Below, one piece after another: positions 7,877 to 16,369 of a stretch of DNA of 51,033 nt. Source of the DNA: an uncultured Ruminococcus sp. (GTDB taxonomy: Bacteria > Bacillota > Clostridia > Oscillospirales > Ruminococcaceae); contig CACZPI010000025.1 in the NCBI GenBank assembly GCA_902783005.1, positions 1-51,033 of the forward strand. Direction: 5' to 3'. Both the position numbers and the translations under genes were made by a program. Numbering within the stretch: position 1 is the first letter of the stretch; each line of letters opens with the position of its first letter. The notes beneath the pieces are model-generated. The model was not told the DNA's origin and searched no databases. It was given only the letters and a program-made list of their open reading frames with translations.

Positions 7877-8811
7877 TCTACACCATTACCTTCAATCCGG
7901 CGCTTGACTATGATGTCAGTGTCAAGCAGTTCAAGACCGGCGCTGTCAACCGTGCGCACAAAACGCAGGTGCATCCCGGCGGCAAGGGGCTGAATGTCTC
8001 GACCGTGCTGTATAACCTCGGCGCAGAGACGACCGCACTCGGATTCCTTGCGGGCTTCACCGGCAATGCCATTGCCGCGCTGCTCGATGAGAAGGGCGTG
8101 CCGTCCGACTTCATCCGGCTTGAGGAAGGTCAGTCGCGCATCAATCTCAAGCTGCACACCGGGCAGGAGACTGAGATCAACGGCTCCGGCCCCGTCGTGG
8201 ATATGCAGGCGCTGAAAAAGCTCCTGACCAAGCTCGAACGCCTCCAGAAGGGAGATACCCTCGTGCTTGCCGGCAGTGTCCCGGACGGCATGCCCGATAC
8301 GCTCTACAGCGGTATTCTCTCGCAGATGCAGGATCGCGGCATCCGCACCGCCGTCGATGCGACCGGCGATCTGCTGAAAAACACCCTTGCACAGCAGCCC
8401 TGGCTCATCAAGCCGAATCACATTGAGCTCGGAGATCTGTTCGGCATCCGTATTTCCACGCCCCGTGAGGCAGAGCTCTACGCCCGCAAGCTCCAGAATT
8501 TGGGCGCCCGGAATATTCTCGTTTCCATGGGCGAGCGCGGCGCCGTCCTGCTCGATGCCGACGGAAATGTCCATGTCCGCCGCGCCCTTTCCGGCAAGGC
8601 TGTCCGGACGACCGGCGCAGGCGATTCCATGCTTGCAGGCTACCTTGCCGGCATGGATCGGTTCGGGGATTATGACCAGGCGCTGTCCTATGCGGTCGCA
8701 GCCGCCAGTGCATCGGTCTTCTCCGGCACCCTTGCCACGCAGGCCGATACGCAGGAGCTGTATGACGCCATCTGCCGTTCGCTGGAAAAGCAGGCACGCC
8801 GGATGGAATAA
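7873..8811 (+). CDS. pfkB: 1-phosphofructokinase family sugar kinase (PfkB)
   Basis: A 312-residue PfkB-family kinase. It opens with the 1-phosphofructokinase hallmark ITFNPALDYDV, has the substrate-binding GGKGLNVS motif near residue 36, and ends with the catalytic TTGAGDSMLAGYLAG motif (general base Asp251). Such enzymes phosphorylate fructose-1-phosphate, or tagatose-6-phosphate in relatives, to the bisphosphate. No fructose PTS or deoR-type regulator is nearby, so the substrate is open. Its start overlaps the previous stop by 4 bases and its stop overlaps the next start by 1 base. Confidence 0.92.
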   Translation: MIYTITFNPALDYDVSVKQFKTGAVNRAHKTQVHPGGKGLNVSTVLYNLGAETTALGFLAGFTGNAIAALLDEKGVPSDFIRLEEGQSRINLKLHTGQETEINGSGPVVDMQALKKLLTKLERLQKGDTLVLAGSVPDGMPDTLYSGILSQMQDRGIRTAVDATGDLLKNTLAQQPWLIKPNHIELGDLFGIRISTPREAELYARKLQNLGARNILVSMGERGAVLLDADGNVHVRRALSGKAVRTTGAGDSMLAGYLAGMDRFGDYDQALSYAVAAASASVFSGTLATQADTQELYDAICRSLEKQARRME

Positions 8812-9872
8812 TGGGCTTTCATGTCAAGGGCGACCAGCTTGTCTCGGCCGTACCGGCAGAGGGCAGCCATGAGCTGACGATCCCAAAGGGGATCTGCACG
8901 ATCCGGCCGGGTGCATTTGACGAATGTCCGGATCTTGAAGTGCTGCATCTGCCGATCACCATGTCGATCTCGGCACGTCCCGTCCTCGCCGCATGCAGGC
9001 GGCTGCGGTGGGTGGACATTCCGCCCGGACATCTCTATTACCTCACAGCCGGCGGCTGCCTGTATTTCAAACAGAATCACCAGCTTGTCTTCGTTCCGCC
9101 CGGTAGGGAATCCCTGGAGATCCTGCCGGGCACATCGCTGATTCTCGACCGTGCCGCTGCAACATGCAGCCTGCTGCGCTCCCTCACGCTGCCGGAGGGC
9201 TGCCTGTCTGTCGGGCTGTATGCCTTCTCCGCATGCACCGGGCTGACGGAGCTGCACCTTCCGGAAACGCTGCGCAATATCAATAACGGCGCCTTTTCCG
9301 GATGCACCTCGCTGCGCACGATCCGGCTCCCGTCCCGTATCCAGACGATCGGTGCCGATGCATTCGCAGAATGCGGCGCACTGGATGTAAGCGTTCCCAT
9401 GAGCTGTGTCAGCATTGGCCGGAATGCCTTTGATGCAGGCACCACGCTGCATTTTGACTGTCCGGAGGGGTGCTTTACCTGCACCATTACCGGCAGCTGG
9501 GACCTGGATGGTGACGGCCGTCCGCTGCTGTCCTTCCTCCACGCATCCGACCCGGCGGAGCGCATGCCGTATTTTGACGGATTCTACAAGGATCCCATCG
9601 CGCAGAAGCTCGGATTCTTCCTGCGCGGGCACGGGGATTCCGGGTGGTACGATGCGCTTTTGCAGGAGAAGGCGGACGAGCTGGCAAGGCTTGCTGCCGT
9701 TGCAGGCGATCCGGGATTTTTCTGCGATGTCATTGCACACGGCGGCATCTCGGCAGATGTGACCGAGCAATTGCTGAACGATACCCTCAACAAGCCGGAA
9801 TATTACATGCCCCTTCTGCGCTACAAGCAGGAGCAGGGGCAGTACCATGCCGAGGATTCCCTGCGGCTCTGA
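8811..9872 (+). CDS. Leucine-rich-repeat protein (BspA/LRR_5 type), no signal peptide
   Basis: A 353-residue protein. About residues 20-215 form LRR_5-type repeats with the usual phrasing: IRPGAFDECPDLEVLHLP, VGLYAFSACTGLTELHLP, INNGAFSGCTSLRTIRLP, IGADAFAECGALDVSVP. The last ~135 residues are a helical domain (PYFDGFYKDPIAQKLGFFL, ALLQEKADELARLAAVAG). There is no signal peptide or membrane segment, unlike most BspA-type surface proteins, so it should be cytoplasmic. TAATG overlap with the kinase gene. Probably a binding scaffold; its partner is unknown. Confidence 0.85.
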   Translation: MGFHVKGDQLVSAVPAEGSHELTIPKGICTIRPGAFDECPDLEVLHLPITMSISARPVLAACRRLRWVDIPPGHLYYLTAGGCLYFKQNHQLVFVPPGRESLEILPGTSLILDRAAATCSLLRSLTLPEGCLSVGLYAFSACTGLTELHLPETLRNINNGAFSGCTSLRTIRLPSRIQTIGADAFAECGALDVSVPMSCVSIGRNAFDAGTTLHFDCPEGCFTCTITGSWDLDGDGRPLLSFLHASDPAERMPYFDGFYKDPIAQKLGFFLRGHGDSGWYDALLQEKADELARLAAVAGDPGFFCDVIAHGGISADVTEQLLNDTLNKPEYYMPLLRYKQEQGQYHAEDSLRL

Positions 9873-9912
9873 TCCGGCACAGATCCACATTCCCAAACAC
9901 GAAAGGAAGCGA

Positions 9913-11058
9913 ATGCGCGTGGCAAAATCACGCAGACGCAGAAGCAGACAGGCAGAGCAGCTCCTCTCGGTGCTGATTTTGCTGGCCATACTGGCGGTGC
10001 TGATCGCCGGGATCATTCTGATCGCCGAACGATTGCTCGAAGGCAGCAAATCCCCTCCGGCAGAACCGATGACCGTTATGGAAACGCCGACCGAAACCGA
10101 AACCGAAATTCCCACCGAGGCACCGACAGGAATTCCGATCACCACAGAAGCGCCGACCGAAGCCGAAACGACGCTTCCGCCCGGCAGCGTGACAGGCGTG
10201 ACGCTGAGCTTTTACCGGGCTTCCATGCATGCCGGAGGCGGCAGCATTATGCCGCTGGTCTTCATGGAGCCGGAGGATGCGGACAACAAGGCTGAGCTCT
10301 GGGAATCCTCCGACGAGGATGTGGCTTCCGTGGACGATGCCGGAACCATTACCCCCGGAAGCGCCGGACACTGCACCGTGCGCGTGACAAGCGCGGACAA
10401 TCCGGCTGTCTTTGCCGAGGTGGATGTGACCGTGCTGCCCCCGGAGGACACTATCACCACACCCGCCATGAGCAGGCCTGGCACCACGACCTATACGGAG
10501 GTCTCGGCAGACGGGGTGCGTGAGGACATTGAGGTCATCGACGGCATTACCTATGTGCAGGGCGTGATGATGGTCAACAAGACCTATCCCCTGCCGGCCA
10601 GCTATAATCCCGGCGGTCTGACGCCGGAGACACAGCAGGCCTTCCGGGCGCTGTGTGATGCGGCAGCGGCAGACGGCTATTCGCTGTTCTCGCATTCCGA
10701 TTTCCGGAATTATTCGCGGCAGGCGGCGCTGTATGACAGCTATTGTGCCCGTGACGGACAGGCGGCAGCCGACCGCTTTTCGGCAAGGCCGGGACATTCC
10801 GAGCACCAGACCGGCATGGTCATTGATGTGAACTGGCCGGGCGATTCCTTCAACGATACCGCGGAGGCGCAATGGCTGGAAGCGCATTGCGCGGAATACG
10901 GCTTCGTGATCCGGTTCCCGCGGGAAAAAGAGGAATACACCGGCTACAAATACGAATCCTGGCATATCCGCTATGTCGGGGTGGAATGGGCAGAGCAGAT
11001 CATGGGAAGCGGCCTGTGTATGGAGGAATTTTTCAACGTAAAATCGGTATATCCGTAA
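9913..11058 (+). CDS. Membrane-anchored D-alanyl-D-alanine carboxypeptidase, VanY family, with Ig-like domain
   Basis: A 381-residue protein. A basic N-terminus and one membrane segment (about residues 16-38) are followed by a Thr/Glu/Pro linker (ETPTETETEIPTEAPTG). Next comes a Big_2-like domain (WESSDEDVASVDDAGTITPG) and a C-terminal VanY zinc peptidase domain. Metal and catalytic motifs are visible: GHSEHQTGMVIDV (His298, Asp305) and ESWHIRYVG (His351). The enzyme trims terminal D-Ala from peptidoglycan stem peptides. Start: ATG at 9913 behind GAAAGGAAG, 40 bases after the LRR gene. Last gene of the radA operon; a weak terminator follows. Confidence 0.92.
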   Translation: MRVAKSRRRRSRQAEQLLSVLILLAILAVLIAGIILIAERLLEGSKSPPAEPMTVMETPTETETEIPTEAPTGIPITTEAPTEAETTLPPGSVTGVTLSFYRASMHAGGGSIMPLVFMEPEDADNKAELWESSDEDVASVDDAGTITPGSAGHCTVRVTSADNPAVFAEVDVTVLPPEDTITTPAMSRPGTTTYTEVSADGVREDIEVIDGITYVQGVMMVNKTYPLPASYNPGGLTPETQQAFRALCDAAAADGYSLFSHSDFRNYSRQAALYDSYCARDGQAAADRFSARPGHSEHQTGMVIDVNWPGDSFNDTAEAQWLEAHCAEYGFVIRFPREKEEYTGYKYESWHIRYVGVEWAEQIMGSGLCMEEFFNVKSVYP

Positions 11059-11063
11059 GAGCA

Positions 11064-11092
11064 GGGGATGGCTGCGGCTGTCCCCTTGATTT
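11064..11092 (+). terminator. Probable terminator of the radA operon
   Basis: GGGGATGGC pairs with GCTGTCCCC (11064-11085, two wobble pairs), followed by TTGATTT. Confidence 0.55.
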
Positions 11093-11117
11093 GTAAATTT
11101 TCTGTGAACGGCAAAAC

Positions 11118-11150
11118 TTTAACAAAACGCAAACATTTCTGTGGTAAGCT
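11118..11150 (+). promoter_or_regulatory. Two-component promoter with 11-bp AACA repeats
   Basis: AACA occurs at 11121 and 11132, exactly 11 bp apart, within the 22-base block 11118-11139. This is the arrangement recognised by OmpR/PhoB-family dimers. A -10-like TAAGCT lies at 11145-11150 and no good -35 is present, as expected for an activated promoter. Twenty of 22 bases match the block at 13339-13360. Confidence 0.65.
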
Positions 11151-11176
11151 GAGAAAAAGAAAAAGGGGGAACAGCC

Positions 11177-11847
11177 ATGTTCAAGATCCTGGTGGTCGAG
11201 GATGACCGCGACCTGAATAAGACCGTATGCACCTATCTGAACCAGAACGGCTATGAAGCAGTCGGCTGCCTGAATGCAAACGAAGCGTATGACGCGATGT
11301 ACGGCAGCCTGATGGATCTGATCATTTCCGACATCATGATGCCGGGAACCGACGGATTCGCCTTTGCGGAGAACGTGCGCAGCATCAATGCGGAGATCCC
11401 GATCCTGTTCATGACGGCGCGGGATGATTTTTCCTCGAAGCAGCGCGGCTACCGGCTGGGCATTGACGATTACCTGGTCAAGCCGGTCAATCTTGAGGAG
11501 CTGCTTCTGAAGATCGGCGCCCTGCTGCGGCGTGCAGGATCAATGCTTCCCGGGAGATCACGGTCGGCAGCTTCACCATGAATGCTGACGAGCGCACCGC
11601 CGTTCTGCGCGGCAAGGAGATCCCCCTGACCGTCCGGGAATTCAATCTGCTCTACAAGCTGCTGTCCTACCCGAAAAAGACCTTCACGCGCTCGGCACTG
11701 ATGGAGGAATTCTGGGATGCCGAGAGCAATTCCGGGCTGCGGACGGTGGATGTCTACATGCGCAAGCTGCGGGAGAAATTCGCGGACTGCGACGATTTCG
11801 AGATCGTGACCGTTCACGGTCTGGGCTATAAGGCGGTGCTGAAATGA
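11177..11847 (+). pseudogene. OmpR/PhoB-family response regulator, single-base frameshift
   Basis: The first frame (from 11177) encodes a complete receiver domain: acidic pair near residues 8-10, phospho-acceptor Asp52 in SDIMMPG, Lys102 in DDYLVKPV. After ALLRRA it slips and would end at 11581. From about 11537 the +1-shifted frame continues without a gap as RINASREITVGSF, then a winged-helix DNA-binding domain (LTVREFNLLYKLLSYP, RTVDVYMRKLREK, VHGLGYKAVLK) to 11847. Adding one base at codon GC- (11534-11536) restores a normal ~223-residue regulator. The histidine kinase start overlaps the final stop by 4 bases. A real mutation, strain variation or a read error are all possible. Confidence 0.85.
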
Positions 11848-12899
11848 ACCGGAAAAGGCTGGCGGGACTGTACAAATTCCTTGTCTTCTTTCTGCTGATC
11901 GCATTCGTGGTGAGCTGTTCCTTCATTTTGTTTCTGCATTTTCTGCACTATTCGATGGAGGACATCCGGGCAGCGGCACCGATCACCTTCGGGAATGTGC
12001 TGTTCATCACGCTGCTGTTCTGGATCCTCGACAGCATCCGGACGCATTTCTACCAGGAAAAGCCCATCCGCCGCATCACCGAGGGGCTTGCCCGCATCAC
12101 GAAGGGCGATTTCAAGGCACGCATCGAGCCGCTGCCGCAGATCTCGGGCATGGCGGAATACAATGAGATCATCCGGCGGATCAACACCATGGCCGGGGAG
12201 CTTGCCGGCGTGGAAACGCTGCGGACGGATTTCGTCTCGAATGTATCCCATGAGATGAAGACGCCGCTGGCCGTGATGCAGAATTATGCAGAGCTGCTGC
12301 AATATCCGGAGCTCACCGAGCACGACCGCATGGAATACGGTGCTGCCGTCGGTGAATCCGCCCGGCGGCTGTCCGCACTCATCACCAACATTCTCAAGCT
12401 CAACAAGCTCGAAAACCAGAAGATCTACCCCGAGGCAGCCCCCTACGATCTGTCCGAACAGCTCTGCACCTGCATTCTCGATTTCGAGAGCGAATGGGAG
12501 CGCAAGCATTTGCAGCTTGAAACGGATCTTGACGAGGAAATCACCGTCTGCGCGGACGCTGAGCTTCTGAGTCTGGTATGGCACAACCTGATCTCGAATG
12601 CCGTGAAATTCACCGAGGACGGCGGCACGCTCGGAGTATCGCTGCACGCGGAAAACGGCTGGGCAATTGTCGCCGTGTCCGATACCGGATGCGGCATTGA
12701 CAGTGAAACGGGGCGGCATATCTTTGACAAATTCTACCAGGGCGACACCTCCCATGCCGCAAAGGGCAACGGTCTGGGGCTGGCACTGGTCAAGCGGATC
12801 ATCGACATCACCGGGGCTGAGATCTCGGTCGCAAGCGAGCTGGGGAAGGGCAGCACCTTCACCGTCCGGCTCAGAACGGAGGCAGCAAATGGCACATAA
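11844..12899 (+). CDS. Sensor histidine kinase
   Basis: A 351-residue kinase partner of the preceding regulator. Two membrane segments (about residues 9-34 and 47-65) enclose only a very short outside loop, so it probably senses a signal within the membrane or through a partner. A HAMP-like linker follows. The phospho-acceptor is His136 in SHEMKTPL. ATP-binding boxes are all present: N-box WHNLISNAVKFT, DTGCGI, FDKFYQGD and GNGLGLALVKR. The short sensor loop resembles the intramembrane-sensing group. The reading frame is intact although its regulator is frameshifted. Confidence 0.94.
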   Translation: MNRKRLAGLYKFLVFFLLIAFVVSCSFILFLHFLHYSMEDIRAAAPITFGNVLFITLLFWILDSIRTHFYQEKPIRRITEGLARITKGDFKARIEPLPQISGMAEYNEIIRRINTMAGELAGVETLRTDFVSNVSHEMKTPLAVMQNYAELLQYPELTEHDRMEYGAAVGESARRLSALITNILKLNKLENQKIYPEAAPYDLSEQLCTCILDFESEWERKHLQLETDLDEEITVCADAELLSLVWHNLISNAVKFTEDGGTLGVSLHAENGWAIVAVSDTGCGIDSETGRHIFDKFYQGDTSHAAKGNGLGLALVKRIIDITGAEISVASELGKGSTFTVRLRTEAANGT

Positions 12900-13260
12900 A
12901 TTCAATTACACCTACTCCTCCTCTGTCCATTCAGAGGTCGAGGAGATCCGGCAGAAATATACTGCGGCATCCGACAAGCTCGATCAGCTCCGGCAGCTCG
13001 ACAAAAGCTGTGAGCGCCCCGGCACGATCGCAGCGGTGATCGTGGGTGCGGCAGGCACGCTGCTGCTTGGCGGCGGTCTGGCGATGATCCTGGAAACGAC
13101 ATGGATAACAGCGGGCATTGTGCTCGGTGCGGTCGGACTCGGGATCATGGCACTGGCGCTGCCTGTGTTCCGGTACATGACCGAACGCCGCCGCCGGGAA
13201 ATCGCACCGGAGATCCTCCGGCTGAGCGACGAGATCGAAAAAGGAGACCCCTCTGCATGA
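12889..13260 (+). CDS. Small membrane protein, unknown function
   Basis: A 123-residue protein. An N-terminal helical stretch that may form a coiled coil (SEVEEIRQKYTAASDKLDQL) precedes two membrane segments (TIAAVIVGAAGTLLLGGGLAM and TAGIVLGAVGLGIMALALPVF, about residues 46-91) and a charged tail. Start: ATG at 12889, 6 bases after GGAGG, overlapping the kinase gene by 11 bases, so it is part of the two-component operon and may modulate the kinase. No known family recognised. Confidence 0.75.
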   Translation: MAHKFNYTYSSSVHSEVEEIRQKYTAASDKLDQLRQLDKSCERPGTIAAVIVGAAGTLLLGGGLAMILETTWITAGIVLGAVGLGIMALALPVFRYMTERRRREIAPEILRLSDEIEKGDPSA

Positions 13261-13277
13261 CAGAGGGGTTCTTTCTT
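13247..13277 (+). terminator. Terminator of the two-component operon
   Basis: ACCCCTCTG-CATGA-CAGAGGGGT followed by TCTTTCTT; the stem begins inside the last codons of the preceding gene. Confidence 0.9.
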
Positions 13278-13338
13278 GTGGGGTGCTTCGCCACCTGAAA
13301 AAGAGTCAAAGACACTTTTTCGGCAGGCTGCGTTGCAT

Positions 13339-13393
13339 TTTAACATAACCCAAACATTTCCGGAACATTTTGCAAAAATACCGGGTGTATCAT
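13339..13393 (+). promoter_or_regulatory. CotH promoter with three 11-bp-phased AACA repeats
   Basis: AACA lies at 13342, 13353 and 13364, 11 bp apart. A -10-like TATCAT is at 13388-13393. The block 13339-13360 differs from the two-component promoter block (11118-11139) at only two of 22 positions. The extra repeat moves the -10 exactly one turn (11 bp) further away. Confidence 0.65.
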
Positions 13394-13425
13394 AGGAGCA
13401 TACCAACTACCACAAGGAGGAATCC

Positions 13426-15378
13426 ATGATGACTACCCAGAGAACCAAGGAAATGTCCGCACTGGCCGGTGTCATGCTGGCACTGTCGGCCATGCTGATC
13501 CCGGTCAGCAGGCTCAATGCCCATAAGACCCGCGCTGCCGAAGCGCCCGAAGCCGCTGTCAGCACCGTTTCGACCGATTACACCGACGAAAACGGCCTGT
13601 TCAATGCCGACCGCGTCCACACCGTCAACATTCTCATCAGTCAGAAGGACTGGCAGTACATGACCACCCATGCCACCGAGGAACCCTATGTCTCCTGCGA
13701 TGCCGTGATCGACGGCGAGCTGATCGAGCACATTGCCATCCGACCCAAGGGCAATTCCTCCCTCTCCTCCATCAGCCGGCAGGGCAGCACCCATTTCAGC
13801 TACAAGCTCGAATTCGACCACAATGATCCCACTATCACCTATCACGGCCTTGACAAGCTCTGCCTCAACAATCTCGGCCAGGATCCGGGCTGCATGAAGG
13901 ATTTCATGGCCTATCACCTCATGAATGACATGGGTGTTGCCGCGCCCCTCTCCTCCTACACGCTCATGCAGGTCAACGGCGAGGATTTCGGGCTCTGCCT
14001 GGCGGTCGAAGCCGTGGAGGATTCCTTCTGCCTGCGCAATTACGGCGAGGAATACGGCATGCTCTACAAACCCGACAGCTTCTCTGTGGACACCCTCGAT
14101 ACCTCCGCCATGCTCGATTACAGCGAAGGCTCCTCCCTCCGGATCAATGAACAGATCATGGACGGCAGCTATTTTGCCGATACCGTCCCCGGCGACCGCG
14201 CCGATATTCTCGGAACCATGCTCGGCTCGGTATTCCCGCCGGAGCAGACCGCTGTGGCATCCCTGCGCTATGTCGGCGGCATGACGGAGGATTATGCCGA
14301 TCTCTGGGATTCGGCGGTCTTCAAGACCGGCAAGGCCGACCGCGTCCGGCTGGTCAATTCCATTGAAACGCTCAACCGCGGCAGCGACCCGCTCTCCGTC
14401 CTTGATGCCGATGCGCTCCTGCGCTATTTTGCCGTACACAGCTTCGTGAACAATTACGACGGCTATACCAGCCTTTTCGTCCACAATTTCTACCTGCATG
14501 AGCAGGACGGCATGCTCTCCATGGTGACGTGGGACTACAATCTTGCCTTCGGCTCCTTCACCTACGAGGCGGCCGCATCGACCGTTCTCGCCGGCAGCGG
14601 ATTTGATCCCATTCCCGACACCGGTGCCGCCATGGATATTGACACCGGCATGATCAATTACCCCATCGACACCCCCGTTTACAGCATCGACATGGCAGAC
14701 CGCCCGCTCCTGAATGCGCTCCTTACCGATCCGGACATGCTCGCGCAGTATCATGCATTGTACGACACTTTCCTCACCGACTGCTTCGAGAATGGAAAAT
14801 ATGCGGCGCTCTGTGCAGAGGTGACCGGCATGATCCGTCCGTATGTAGAAGCAGGCCTGACCTTCTACGAGCCGGAGCAGTTTGAACGCGGCGCCGCAGC
14901 CATGGCGCAGTACCTTGACAGGCGGGCAGCCGCCGTGCGCGGACAGCTTGACGGCACGATTCCTGCCACGCTCGAAGGACAAAGGAAAAATGCCTCCGGT
15001 CTTGTGGATCCACAGGGGCTTGTCCTTTCGGATATGGCGGATTTCGCCGCGCTGATGCCCGGGCTTGACACGGAAATGCTCACCGGGGTCATCACGGTGC
15101 TGCTCCAGGAAGATTTCTCCTACGATACCCGGGGTGCTGTCGAAGCGATCCATTACTATGCAGCACATCCCCTGAAGCTCGCCGGCCGGATCCCGCCGCT
15201 CATGCGCATTCCGCAGATCCGGCAGATCGTCCTGACCAAGGGCGCACCGCTGCTGGCAGCGCCCATTCTCCTGATCGTCCTGACCGCAGTCATTCTTGCC
15301 TTGCACAGACGCAGAAGGAAGGCAGCCGCCCCGGATATGGAAGCGGCTGTGGTAAGAGATCCCTTCTTTGCGGCATGA
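13426..15378 (+). CDS. CotH-family protein, membrane-anchored
   Basis: A 650-residue protein. An N-terminal hydrophobic segment (ALAGVMLALSAMLIP) acts as signal or anchor. It is followed by a CotH-kinase-type domain: VNILISQKDWQYM, the RPKGNSS and YKLEFD strands, LDKLCLNNLGQDPGCMKDF, and the acidic VTWDYNLAFG motif near residue 366. A C-terminal membrane segment (LLAAPILLIVLTAVILAL) with an Arg/Lys stop-transfer follows. CotH proteins are atypical extracellular kinases first known from spore coats and common in ruminococci; activity here is inferred. The start is 5 bases after AAGGAGG. It may belong to the regulon of the adjacent two-component system. Confidence 0.87.
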   Translation: MMTTQRTKEMSALAGVMLALSAMLIPVSRLNAHKTRAAEAPEAAVSTVSTDYTDENGLFNADRVHTVNILISQKDWQYMTTHATEEPYVSCDAVIDGELIEHIAIRPKGNSSLSSISRQGSTHFSYKLEFDHNDPTITYHGLDKLCLNNLGQDPGCMKDFMAYHLMNDMGVAAPLSSYTLMQVNGEDFGLCLAVEAVEDSFCLRNYGEEYGMLYKPDSFSVDTLDTSAMLDYSEGSSLRINEQIMDGSYFADTVPGDRADILGTMLGSVFPPEQTAVASLRYVGGMTEDYADLWDSAVFKTGKADRVRLVNSIETLNRGSDPLSVLDADALLRYFAVHSFVNNYDGYTSLFVHNFYLHEQDGMLSMVTWDYNLAFGSFTYEAAASTVLAGSGFDPIPDTGAAMDIDTGMINYPIDTPVYSIDMADRPLLNALLTDPDMLAQYHALYDTFLTDCFENGKYAALCAEVTGMIRPYVEAGLTFYEPEQFERGAAAMAQYLDRRAAAVRGQLDGTIPATLEGQRKNASGLVDPQGLVLSDMADFAALMPGLDTEMLTGVITVLLQEDFSYDTRGAVEAIHYYAAHPLKLAGRIPPLMRIPQIRQIVLTKGAPLLAAPILLIVLTAVILALHRRRRKAAAPDMEAAVVRDPFFAA

Positions 15379-15379
15379 A

Positions 15380-16237
15380 TCACATCTGCCGGTAACGCCG
15401 GGGCGTGATGCCGTAGAGGCGCCGGAAGAGCCTGGAAAAATAGCTGCTGTCCGGATACCCGCAGCACGCGGCGACCTCGGAAACGGAAAGATCGGTCGTG
15501 CGCAGCAGCTCCTGTGCATGCTGCATCCGCAGGCGGGTGATATATTGCAGCGGCAGGCATCCGGTCGCCTCCCGGAACAGCCGGATGAACTGCCGGTCGG
15601 AATAATGCGACATTGCCGCAAGCGCCGCAACGGACAGTTCCTCCTGGTAATGCGTCTCGATATAGGCCAGCGCGGGTGCCAGCTTGACGATGCCTGCGCC
15701 GGTCCCGATTTTATCCGTATCGTACAGCCGGGAAAGCGTCACGGCAAGTCGGAGGAAATCCGCCCTGACCATCGTTTTCCAGCCCGCCTCCCTGCCGTAA
15801 TATTCATCGCACAGGCGGTGGAGCATGTCCGCGATCCGGCGGAATTCCGTTGCGGAGAGCTTGAGGTGGCTTGTGAAATGCGCCGAGCGCGAGCGCTGGG
15901 GTTCAAGCACGAACAATGCCTGAAATCCGGGCGTCTGTGCAATGTCATAGCTTTGCAGATCCAGGAACCGGGCGCGGAACATGACATTGCAGATGTGGAA
16001 ATTCTCCGGTGCTTCATAGCCATGCTCGGTATCGGGGCCAATGACAAAAACATCCCCTTTTTCGATCCGGTACCGCTCCCCGTCCACGATATGCACGGCC
16101 TGTCCGGACATGACGATCACCAATTCAAAATAGTTGTCATGCCCGTGCAGAAAGACCGCATCCTCGTGCTCTCCGAAATGGATATAGAACGGAAAGCTCT
16201 CGTCCTGCGTGAATGCACCAAGCGGCATTCTGAACAT
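15380..16237 (-). CDS. AraC-family transcriptional regulator
   Basis: A 285-residue regulator. The N-terminal cupin-like sensing domain (HGHDNYFELVIVMSGQAVHI, GDVFVIGPDTEHGY) is typical of sugar-responsive AraC proteins. The C-terminal double helix-turn-helix carries the family pattern (LAAMSHYSDRQFIRLFREATG, then VSEVAACCGYPDSSYFSRLFRR and TPRRYR). It is transcribed divergently from the dockerin-GH5 gene and their promoters overlap, so this glucanase is the obvious target. Its stop lies one base from the CotH stop (convergent). Confidence 0.93.
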   Translation of the reverse strand: MFRMPLGAFTQDESFPFYIHFGEHEDAVFLHGHDNYFELVIVMSGQAVHIVDGERYRIEKGDVFVIGPDTEHGYEAPENFHICNVMFRARFLDLQSYDIAQTPGFQALFVLEPQRSRSAHFTSHLKLSATEFRRIADMLHRLCDEYYGREAGWKTMVRADFLRLAVTLSRLYDTDKIGTGAGIVKLAPALAYIETHYQEELSVAALAAMSHYSDRQFIRLFREATGCLPLQYITRLRMQHAQELLRTTDLSVSEVAACCGYPDSSYFSRLFRRLYGITPRRYRQM

Positions 16238-16316
16238 CTGCCCTCACTCCTTTGCAATGTCAGTTCTGTCCGGTTTCTTGTCGGTTTTATCCCTATGATT
16301 CCGGGTGCGGATGTGT

Positions 16317-16352
16317 TATAATCAGTATAACATATTTCCGATCCATTTGCAA
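16317..16352. promoter_or_regulatory. Overlapping divergent promoters of the AraC and GH5 genes
   Basis: Minus strand: TTGCAA (16347-16352), 17-base spacer, TATACT (16324-16329), reading into the AraC gene. Plus strand: extended -10 TGTTATAAT (16314-16322) with no good -35, reading into the GH5 gene. The two -10 boxes are one base apart, so the promoters should exclude each other, and the GH5 promoter probably needs an activator. Confidence 0.7.
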
Positions 16353-16369
16353 CACAGGAGGAACAGAAC

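Noticed and set aside
11578-11847. Stand-alone DNA-binding protein starting at the internal ATG 11578
   Set aside because: There is no ribosome site and the upstream shifted frame continues the regulator sequence without a gap, so a frameshift is more likely than a separate gene.
13390-15630. Long minus-strand frame opposite the CotH gene
   Set aside because: Composition and absence of start signals mark it as a shadow of the CotH frame.
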